DNA from: an uncultured Clostridia bacterium
GTDB taxonomy: Bacteria; Bacillota; Clostridia; UBA1381
Direction of reading: 5' to 3'
Assembly: GCA_910585795.1 (NCBI GenBank)
Contig: CAJUFV010000164.1
Span: forward strand, 1 to 40,332
Length of the DNA stretch: 40,332 nt
A model generated the notes under the pieces. The model made no database searches and had not been told where the DNA came from. It saw only the letters and a list, made by a program, of their open reading frames with translations. Below are positions 15,001 to 27,000 of the stretch, piece by piece. Position 1 is the first letter of the stretch. The number at the start of each line of letters is the position of its first letter. The position numbers and the translations under genes were made by a program.

Positions 15001-18000
15001 TGCCCATGTTGTAGCGCTTCTTAATAACGGAGAAGTTATCACATGGGGAAGAAACGGTATGGGTCAGCTTGGTAACGGAATCATAGATGATGATTCTACA
15101 ACATATCATGCTCCGGCATATGTAAATGGTTTTGATGGTACAGCCAATTATGCTGTTGATATTGCGGCTGGTTCAGACCATACTCTTGTGATTACAAAGG
15201 ATGGAGACGTTTACTCATGGGGAAGCGCAGGTCAGGGACGTCTTGGTCTTAAGAGTGTTATGAGTGATACTGATAATAAGCCGATACCGGAAAAAATTAC
15301 TATAGATGGTTATGACGAGTATACTGCAATAGATATTGCAGCAGGCGGTTCTTCATCATATATAGTTCTTAACGACGGATTTGTATACAGCTTCGGTCAG
15401 AATATGTATGGTCAGCTTGGTAACAGCTATGCGGGTGAAGACCCTGAATATAACGGACCTAACCATTCAGTTAATCCTCCGGACGCTAATGAATTTGAAC
15501 CTGTTCTTGTTACAGGAAGAACTCTGAAGCTTACTCCGGAAGACGTGGTAATGTATTTGGGTGATAATCCTGTTCAAATGAAGGTATCATTTAACAGATT
15601 CAACCTGATTTACGATGACGCATCAAAGGGTGATACATATGAGTGGACAATTGAAAATGAAATAGATTCTGAAACCGGTCAGGAGCCTGTAATTGTAGGT
15701 TCAATAATATCCGTTGATGTAAACGGAAAAGTAAGTGGTCTGAAGCTCGGAACAGGAGATATTGTTGTAAGGGATAAGAAGACAAATGTACCTCCTCAGA
15801 GAGCACATATAACAGTTCTTGACCCGGGTGAGATTCATCTTGAGAATATAGTATTTGTATCTACATCAGGAAATACAACACATGTTAAACAGCTTAGTCC
15901 TATCACAACACAAAGTGCTGTTGAAAAGAAATATCTTGATGCTGATGAATATACGGAAACCCCAAGTACACTTGGCAGTCCTATATATGAATTAAATGAA
16001 CCTCTGAAGAGCGTTCATGCCGGTGAGGTATGGGTAGTACCTAATGATGCTACTACTGTTAGCGCAGTATACGTTAAGAGCAGAGTGGACGCTGATGTTA
16101 TCACTATGGTTAACAAGGATGGCACTCTTGCTATGACAGGTACCAGAATTCCTGAAACAGGCTATGATGACGATGAAAAGCAATTTGTAAAATATTATAA
16201 ATTTACAGATGTGCCGATAAGCATGCTTGAGGATAACTATTACTTCAAGTTTGTAAATGATATTATTTCGTATGAAGGTCTATTTAAGGCTCATACTATA
16301 AGATACTCAAATGATAACAGTATAAAGCTTAAGGTAGGTCAGCAAAATCCTGATAATCCTGTAGAGTATGACAAGAGCGAGCATCATGACGACCTTAAGA
16401 ATGCAGAATATGATGATTATATAAGAGAAGCAATTCAGATAGATGAAAAGACTTATTATTCAGTTCTCAAGACTGAGGATAATGAAGCTAAGGATTTATA
16501 TATCTATGGTGAAACAGCAATATCAGGCGAAATCTTTATTACTAAGACTGTAAACGGCGACCATGAAGAGGCTGATAAGCATGATAAATATTATGATGTT
16601 CAGAAGATTACTTTGCCGAAGGATGAAAATTCAATAAATGTAGCAATCAGGGCAAAGGCTCAGAATGGTGAATGGAAGAGCTATACACTTACAATTTACA
16701 GACAGTCACAAGCAACAATGGTTAAGTCCATTGAAGTAGAGCTTCTTGATAAGGATGGAAATGCGGCAGGAAAATATACAGCATATGCAAGCAGTAATAA
16801 TCCGCTTAATTATGAGGTTATAATTCCTGCAAAGGATGCTGAGAAGGTTAATGTTATAACTGAACCGGCAGTTAAAGAGCTGGCGATTGTATCATATAAT
16901 CCGTATTATGCGGTAAATGAGCCGAGAAGAGCATCTGAAGCTGGTATATTTACATATGAGGAGCTTGTTCTTAACAGTGATGAGGCTTCTGATAAAGTAC
17001 AGATTCAGCTTATAGCAGATAAGCTTGAAGGAGCTCCGTATACACTTACAATTTATAAAGTGGATGAGGACAATGACCCGTTTGTAGCTGTAAATAACAG
17101 CGGAAGCATATCACCGACAATAGTAGATAATAAACTTATGTATGTATGGTCAGTTGCGGATGATGATGAATCAGCGGCTATTACTATTACTACAGCTGTT
17201 TCTAACGCGTCGGTGAACATAAACGGCGGAGAGTATTATCCGTATACAAGAACAGAGACTATTAAACCTCTGTCAACTCCGGAAGGATATATGGATATTC
17301 CTCTTAGCGTAAAACTATTCACAGGTGAAATAAGAGAGTATAGCTTACGTCTCTACAGAGAATCTTCAGACCCGCGTTTAGAATCTGTAGAAGTAGAGGA
17401 TGTTAGTGTAACTGGTGCATATTCGGTTGAATATGACAAAACAACAGGCAGATATATCGCAAAAGTTAAAAACAGCGTAAGTAATGTTAATATAACTGCT
17501 ACAGCTGTTCAGGATAATGCGCAGGTTGCCATTGAAGATACTGAAGAGCTTGCGAAGAATAGTTCTTCAACATCAGGAACATCTGTGGCTATAAAGACAA
17601 ATGTTCCGTTAAACGGCGACACAACAACGCAGTATATCGCAGTAACGTCAGCCGACGGTAAATATCAGGCTGTTTATCCGATTGATATTATAAAACTGTC
17701 AGCAAACACAGCCATAAAAGTAACCTTTGGCGGTGAAGAGCTTTCAGCAGGTCCGGACGGATATGAATATACACTTCCGGCATCAACTGATGGCAGTGAT
17801 AATACTACTCAGATACTAAGAGCAGAAGGTATAATTCTAAACGGTGAAAGTGAAACATCTGATACCGCTATGAAGATAACCATTTCAGACAGTAAAGAGC
17901 CTTCAATGAAGGACGATGCAACTTACTATGATGAAAAGGAATATACTGTAACAAAGACTGAGCCTGATGAGCATGTAATATATATTCATGTAATAGCTGA

Positions 18001-21000
18001 GGATGGTACACCGCAGACCTTTAAGGTTAAGCTGAAAAAGCTTCCTGAAACATCTGGTGTTACAAAGGTTACTTTGACAGAGAATGATATTCCTACAAAT
18101 CATAAACCAACTGTAGGTAAGTATGGTACATATACCGGTCAGGCTCCGTATTCATCAGATGGAATAAAGGTAAATGTCTATGTTGCGGATGCGCGTTCAC
18201 AGGTTTCAGTAGGAAAGACTACTCCTGGTGACTTTGTAATGCCTACACCAATAGATAGTGATGACCCAACTAAGGGTGGTATTGCAACAGTTCTTCTGAC
18301 AGAGCTTGATCCTGAAAACACAGGAAAAACAACAGCTAAAATATTCGTAAAGAGAGCGGACGGTATTGTTGGCACAATGAATAACGGTACTATAGCTTCA
18401 ATGAATGAGCCTGCTCTTGAAATAACATATTCTTCAACTCATGTTGGTTTGTCCCTAGTGGACGCACTTGCTACGGATACTGATACCACAGGAGCTAAGT
18501 ATACTGGTCATATTAAGGAAATGACAGCAGAGGATGGTTCAGCTTACTATTATCTTGGTATTGATGATGGCGATATTAATACGCTGGATGACAGTATAAA
18601 GAATATAAATATCAAGGCACAGACAAGTGATAGCAAGGCAAAGGTTATAATTCTGGCACAGGGTGAAACAGCTTCATCAGATGATATAAGCAATGCGGAA
18701 AACATTGATATCAGAGAGGTTGAGCTTTCAAAATCATTGAATGACGCACCGATTGAAATGACAATTCGCGTTATAGCTGAGGACGGTTATACAGTAAAGG
18801 ATTATCCGCTTATTCTTCGTAAGAAGTCGGATAACGCTGAGATTGATTTTGCCAAGGCTATTCAGATTGAGGATGAAGACGCAAGCCTTAATAAGGATAT
18901 AAATGGTAAATACTACGTATATGTAGATGAAGACAGAACTGTTCTTCCTATACGTGTAAAAGCTGCCGATGCACATGCACAGGTTGCAATTGAGAAAACT
19001 TATGACCCGAATTATTATGAAACAGCAGATAAGATTGATTTCTCTAAAAAGACTAGTGATACGAGAGAAACTGCGAATATCACAGGCGCTAACCTAAAGG
19101 TAGGAGAAGAAATTCCTGTATATATTAAGTCTGAGGACGGTACAAATATACAGACATATTATATACGCGTATTATCAGCTGAGGACAATGCTGAGCTTGA
19201 AAAGGTTGAGGTTGTTGTTGATGGTATTACAAGACTGGCTCAAGTTGATGAAACAGATTCATCTAAGTATACAATAAAGATACCTAATACAATTTCGTTT
19301 GTAGATGTTATTGCTACTCCTGAAACAAATAAGGTACAGTATGTATATATTAACGATAACTATCACAGCAAGAATGATGAAACAGGAGCGGTAAGACGTA
19401 ATAATATTCCTGTTCAGAGTGCGAGCACTTCTGTAACTATCAGAGTTATGCCTCCGAATGGTAAGGAAGAAAAGACATATACACTTGTTATTGAAAAGGT
19501 TGCAATTAATACTAATCTTGATTATGTCAAGGTTACTACTGAAGGAATAACAGAAAATGTACCGGGATTAAACGGTGTATATACTTACCTTAAGGAAGGT
19601 ATTAAGGATTTGACGGAAGCCGGCGTTGAAATAGCAGTAATGGATGCTAACGCAAGCATTAAGGTTGAAGCTATTACAAAGGATAATAACACGCTTCCTA
19701 AAGACCTTGGCACTGAAACTCATGTATGGAAGAACGAGACAGTAACGCTTCATGACCAGCCTGTTAACAGATACCGTATAACGGTGACAGCAGCAGATGG
19801 ATTTACAACTAAGGAATATACATTAATTATCAGAGATAAGAACAGCAGCGCGGAACTTGAATATATTAAGGTCGGCGAGTATTATGCGGTTAAGGGTGCC
19901 GATGGTATAACATGGACTGTTGAAGTTCCTGAAACAATGAAGGACGCTGAATTTAATGTACAGGCAATTGATGAACTGGCTAAGCTAACAAATGTTGTAG
20001 TAAGCACTGACAGTGCACAATCAGCAAATCTGGTATATACAGGTAAGGCTATAGAGCCTGTTTCCGGCATTAATGTTGAGACAGACGATGACTATAGATA
20101 TATCCGTGTGGTATCTCAGGACGGCAGTGTAGAAAAGATTTATACAATCAAACTAGTTGGTACAGACGAGGCTCCTACGGTAGATAAAGAAAAAGGTGTA
20201 ACTGTAAATCATATTGCAGCAAATAAGCCGACGCCAGATGAGTCAAGATATACATTCTTTAATGTTCTTCCTGACGCAAGCTCAGTGCTTATAGGCGTAA
20301 ATGCGGCAAGTAAGAGTCATTATGTACAAATCAGCGATGGTGAAATAACGGCAGGTTATGCTGAGCTTGCTGTTCCGATGCAGCTGACAACAGAAGAAAT
20401 GGAGGTTCCGTTCAGATTGTTCCAGACAGCGGACGGAGACCCTGTATATGAAAATACAGTATTACTGAGACGTCTGGGCAGCGGTTATAAGCTAAAACTT
20501 GACGCTAAAGACCATAGAGAGCCTGATGACAGTAAGTATGAATCAGTAGTCATAAGAGAAAATGACGGTTCTTACAAATATTATATAGACGGTACGGCTT
20601 CAGAGGCTGATATTCGCGCTATAGCTGAAAATAATAGCTATATTGTAAATATTACAGGTATTAACAGTGAATCTGCCAATAATGCGAACAATACAACATA
20701 TCCTGCTGAGCTTAAGCCCGCAACGCTTGTTGAAAGCATAAACGGAGATATGACTGAAATAACTATTGAGGTTTCCGCAGATAATTCCGCAGATTCTCCG
20801 AAGGCTACATATAAACTGTATATTTACAAAAAGAGTAATAATGCAAATATCAAGTCTGTAACTGCGAATCCGGATGATATTGATTATAAGAATACAGATA
20901 CAACATCTAATGATACAGTTACTATAAATGATACTGATTATGAGGCATATCATGTATATGTTCCTGTGGTAAGTACAGGATATACAGCATTTGAGCTTGA

Positions 21001-24000
21001 ATTCCAGCTTGATGATATAAATGCCAAAGTAGTAAGCATTGACGGTGAGGATTATGATAATACCGTTAATGGTGTTGCAAGAAAAGATATAAGTAAGCTT
21101 GCAATGGATTACAAATATGATAAAAACAACGGAGTTAATGATTCATTCTTGATTCCTGTGACTGTTAAGTCTCAGAGCGGTAATGAAAAGGATTATTATG
21201 TAATCGTTACTCCGACAGATATGAATCTTGACCTTAAGGTTACATTAGCGCCTGACGAAGTAATTCCTAAGGAAGAAGGACGTAACGAATTTATCATTTA
21301 TGTTCCTACTACAGCTACAAATGCCAGAATAATGCTTCAGGCATCAAAGAATAGCGATATAACAGAAATCAGACGTATAAATAATAATCAGAATTATGAT
21401 GTTATTGATAATCCAAAAACACAGTATCATGAATTGCGTATAACAGATTTCTCAAATCTCAGTGATGAAAATCCGTTTACATATGAAGTAGATATTGTGA
21501 AATCCGGTTCAACATTTACAAAGACATATACACTTATTATAAGACCTCAGGATACAAAGCCTGATCTCGAAAGCATAAAGGTAAATGGTCTTGACGCTGT
21601 ATGGATTGACGCAGGTCTTTACTATGACGGAAGCATAGCTATGGAGGATACGGAAGCATATATTGTTGTAACAGCTAAGAACCAGTATACGAAGCTTGCT
21701 ATAACAGCGCAGGATGCGCCGGAACCGTCATTAATTACTGATAAACATACAACATCTATGCTGGATGCATTTGATTTGGATGATACAGTTAAGTATTATA
21801 CAATTTATATCCAGCCGCAGAATGCTTCGGTTCAGCCGGTTAAGAGAACATTGCGCGTTACAAGACGCAGTGCTGATAACAGCATTATAAGCGTTAAGAA
21901 GGGTAATATAGATGCTGAGAAGGAAGTTGTAAAGGGTGATAATGACGAAGAAGAAATAACATATGTATTCTTTATTGATAATCCTGAAGAAATTCCTGAA
22001 ATCAGTATAGAGACAGCTCCAAACTCAACACTGAGAGTGGGATATATAGATGCTGATTCAAAGTGGCATAATAAGGACGAAGCAAACGCAGACCCTGATA
22101 ACGGAGAAAAGAGCTGGACATCAGGAAATACATGGAGAAAACCAATCAGCGTTAGTGTAAACGGCGGTAAATATGTAATTGATGTAAAGGCTGAAAACGG
22201 AGAAATAAAGACGTATGCTCTTGAATTCCGTAATAAGTCTGATGTTACAAGGATTAAGAATATTGTTACCGAAAAGAACGAAGTCGGTGAGTACAATGTT
22301 GATATGAGTATGACAGTATTGTACGAGGCTAATGTTCCTAACGATGATACAAAACTTGAAATAACCCTTGAAGATAATTATGCGGAAATTGTTTCAGTAC
22401 ATGAGGTGGCGCTGCCTGATGATAAACAGCCAATAATTGATGCTCAGGGCGACATCCTTCCGACACTTAAACCAGGTCACTCATACGTAAAGACAGAGGA
22501 TGGCTCATATCAGTTTAAGGTTAAGAATGGTGTTGAAATTGATGGTAAGAGATACTTCAGAATTACTGTTAAGGCACAGAATGGAAACACAGCAAATTAT
22601 TATCTGCTTATGAAGGGTACATCAGATAATCTTATGCTTGATTATGTAGATGTAAACGGTACTGTAAACAAAAAGCCTATTGCAAACGATTCAAAATATA
22701 CGTTCAGTGTTCCTACTGACGCGACAGAAGCATCTGTAGAAATTGTTGCAAAGGATGAAAATGCTAAACTTGTATACGTTAACGGAAATCTTCCTCGTCC
22801 GTATACATATCAGTGGAGTAATGATGCGTATAAGCTATCTGAAGAAGAAGTAACAGAAATTCAAGTTACACTTTGGTCACAGCTGTATGTAGATGATAAA
22901 ACAACTCCGAATGCAAAGAAAACCTATACTGTAAGTATTTATAAGAACAGTAATAATACAGAATTAGGCGAGGTTATTGTAAACGGTATTAATGCGATTG
23001 CCCGTAAAAATAATCCTACAATTTACGAGATTGCAATTCCATCAAGCTTTGATCCGTCATTAGGAGATGACCTGAGTACAAACCCAAGCAGTGCTGCTCC
23101 GGCAACAATTACAATTAGGACATCAAGCGGTATTGCGGAGATTTCAATGGAAAATCTTCAGACAGGTATACCTGATGAAGGAAACGGAGAGCTTATTGTA
23201 GAGAGATATCTTGATGAGCCTAGTGTGTCAACAGTGAATGAATATCACTTCACAATTAAATCATCGTCAAGTACTGTAAAACAGAACTACATTCTGTATG
23301 TATATCGTGATTATGAGAATGTGGATGTTAAGACAGTTCATCTGAATAAGACAGAACTGACAGCTGGTGCGTCAACAAATGTTGATGTTTCATTGTTCGC
23401 ATTGCAGCCAGCAGGTAAAGAGCGTACATATACAGCAATTGTAGACAGACGTAATCCTGTTGACATTTCAATCGTTCCTAAGGGAAATATGGCTAAGGTT
23501 AAGCTGTATGGTGATACTCTTGACGAGCCTATTATAAGCGACAGCAGCTATGGTTATGTATTTGAAAACGTAGCTCTAAGCTCACCGGAGGATACAGTAT
23601 TCAACTTCGAGATTATGAGCTATGACGGAAAGGTTGTAAGCGAACCTTATACAATTATAATCAAGTATGTTGAGGATACAGATACAGAGCTTAAGAGTGT
23701 TGTATTTGATGATGTTACTGCAGAAAAACTTGACTTTATGTCAAATACTTACGCAGTAAGAGCCGAAAGCTTTGTTACTAACGGAATTCTTGCAATAACA
23801 GCCGCAAATGAAGATATGGTTGTTGAGCTTAACGGCAAGGAATCATCAGATGGAGTATGGAAGGATTCATATAATCTTACAGGCAATGTGTCCAAGGTTA
23901 ACTTTACCGTAACTTCAAAAGATGGTAATAAGACAAAAGAATATACATTATATATTGTTAAAAACAATTCTGGCGTAAATGAAATTTACGTAAACGGTAC

Positions 24001-27000
24001 AAAAGTTGTCAAGACAGCAGACGGTTATGTTTATGAAGTACCGTATGATGCACAGGCAGCCGATATACGCGTTATTGCCGGAAGTGAAATTTCAAAGGTA
24101 CAGATAGGCGCTAATACAGCAAAAGCAGGAGAGGATACAAAGACTATAGCTCTTGCGGCAGGTTCTACTACAATAGTACCTGTTAAGATTTCTTCATATC
24201 CGTATGGTGATAACAATACAATAGAAGAAACTGTTAAACTTATAAGACAGGATATGTCATTGAGCTTATCAAGCGTACAGATTAAATCTGAATCAAGCAC
24301 ATCATATACAAGAGTAATAGCTGATAAGTATGGTAATTATCTTGCAACTATTCCATCTTATGATAACAGTGCAAGCGTTGTAATTGCATCACGCGATACA
24401 GCTAATGTTGGACTTATCAGAGTAGGTAAGAATGGAAATGAAATTCTTGCAGAGGGTGCAAACCAGATATTTATAGAAAATATTCCGGACCTTGAAACAG
24501 AAAATCTGTTCTATATCGTAATAAGCAGCGGTAAAAAGACAAGTCAGTATGAGTTTAAGATTGTTAAGCACAGCAATAATACAAGTGTTGAGACAGTTAT
24601 TGCAGAAAGAGGTACTGAGGACGAATACATTGCCAAAGACGCATCATGCGGCGGCGGAAGTACAGTTGTTCCTGAAGAGCCTGACGGAAGCAAGGAGTAT
24701 CCTTTTGAAATCAGTACACCGGCGGAGCTTCAGAATATGTCTAAACATCCTGATAAACACTATATTCTGATGAATGATATTGATATGTCAGGTTCTGTAT
24801 GGACTCCTGTAGGAAATACAGACACACCGTTTACCGGTACGCTGAAGGGTAAGGGAAAGACTATTTCTAATCTTACAATTAACGCGTCTGCAAGTAATCA
24901 AGCATATGGATTGTTTGGTGTAAATAAGGGTACTGTTGAAAATCTTAAACTGGATAATGTAATAATCACATCAGCTGACAATACAACACAGCAGTCTGTA
25001 GGTGCTGTTGCCGGAAGAAATGAAGAAGGCGCGCTGATTAGTCAGGTGGCTGTATCAGCAGGCGATATTAAATCTTCAAATCTTGCAGGCGGTATCACTG
25101 GTGAAAACAGAGGTATTATCAATAATTCGTATAATAAAGCAAATATTACTTCTGCTAAATACGCTGCCGGTATTGCTGCGCTGAACTATGGTACAATAGA
25201 AAATGTTTACAGCATAGGCTCTACAAAAACAACTCAGTCAGTAAATGCTGATAATTATGTGGCGGCTATAACAGTTTCTAACTTTGGAGACTCGGTTATA
25301 GGTAATGCTTATACAATTATTCCGTATCAGATTAATGTTGCAAAGAACAGTAATCTGAATGTATTCAACAGCAGTGTGGTTATGCCAGAAAAACTGCAAA
25401 ATCAGGATACATTTAATAACTGGGATTTTGAAAATATATGGACTATATATACAGGTCAGTATCCTACACTTAAAGACCAAAGTGCAGACGGTGATATTTC
25501 AGATTTGAATATCCCTGACGGAAGTCCGGCACGTCCGTTCCAGATAACAACCGCTATCGGATTTAAGAGTATAGGTAATGATGCGGAAAGTCTGTCAAAG
25601 CACTATGTGCTTATGAATAATATTTCTATGAAGGACGGCTCAGGCAAATATATTGAGCTTGACCCGATAGGCAGTGAGGAAACACCATTCACAGGTACTC
25701 TTAACGGTAATGGATATACAGTTTCAGAAGTGATGATATCATCTGAAAAGACTGTAGACGGAGAAAATTATTCCGCAATATTTGCAGTAAATAATGGTAC
25801 TGTTAAAAACCTTGTAATATCACCGCGTTCAATTGAAGTATCAGGTAATGCCGCGGTTATTGCAGGTGTAAATAACGGAGATATTTCACAGGTAGCTGTT
25901 GTATCAGGAAGAGTATCAGGCGCGCATGCGTCAGGCTTTGTAAGTGTAAACAACGGTTCAATTGTTGATTCATATGTGCAGAATACATCAATATACAGCA
26001 CACAGTCATCAGCAGGTATCACTTCACTTAATAACGGAGCGATAAACCGCGTATACAGCAGAGCTACGCAGTCTAAGCTGACAGGCGCGGACGCATCATG
26101 GAAATCAGCATCAATTGCTATTTCTAATACAGGTACTGTTGAAAATTCTCACGCGCTGTTTGGAAAACCATTTGTATATAATGATTCAAGTGTTGTTAAC
26201 AATAATAACAACGGTATCCATTTTGACTCTGATATGGTAGATGCGGATTACTTCACGGAAGTATACAATGGATGGGATTTTGATAATGTATGGTATGTTC
26301 AAAATGGTACAGCGCCGTTACTAAGAGTAACGAGACATGACAATATAGCTCTTGCAAGCTTCGGAGATGTTACTTTGTTCAGCGAAGCAGCTGCTTTATC
26401 TGCTGATTGCGAGCATATTGTATATATCAGAGATACTAAGAATTCTGCTAATATTTACATTAAGGTACAGAATAGAAATGCGTCAATTATATTTGATGCG
26501 GGATTGCATACAGGTATAGGCGGTTCATACACAGGCGAATTCGAAGGTGTTATGAATAACCTTATGGAGGAAAGAACATCAATTCCGTTTACAGTTAAAT
26601 CAACAAGCGGAGAAACACAGGTTCATAATCTTGTAATTATCAAGGAACCTACCGTGGCTTCTGTGAAAGTTGAGATAAACGGTGATGAAATCACACGTGT
26701 TAATGACGCGTATGTTGTTGAAATAGATAACAAGGCTAATCAGGCTGACGCAGTTATCACACCGATTTCAGGTACTGTAACTATAACGGACAGCACAGGA
26801 CAGGAGATTGCTGTAAGCGACAGTGAATGGACTGGAAAGCTTGATGTTACTCCGGGTCAGGTTACAACATATACACTGACTGTTACAAACGGAAGCAAGC
26901 TGTCAACCGTGAAATATCCGTTAATACTAAAGCCTGCTCAATATCACACAGGTCTGAAATATGTTCAGGTTGATCCTCTTGAAAATGTAGGAGGAATTCT

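Noticed and set aside
632..15511. Regular DNA repeats as a CRISPR array
   Set aside because: The repeats are coding, of variable spacing (about 130-250 bases) and diverged; they correspond to RCC1 blades, not to short identical repeats with unique spacers.
632..15511. RCC1 repeats as a sign of eukaryotic origin or of a guanine-nucleotide exchange role
   Set aside because: RCC1 propellers are widespread in bacterial secreted proteins; the intronless gene, the Big2, GLUG and dockerin-like modules and the intrinsic terminator are bacterial. Nothing supports exchange-factor activity.
21832..22296. 154-codon minus-strand open frame
   Set aside because: It lies wholly within in-frame Cadherin-like units 15-17 and has a Ser/Phe/Leu-rich shadow composition; no domain is recognisable.
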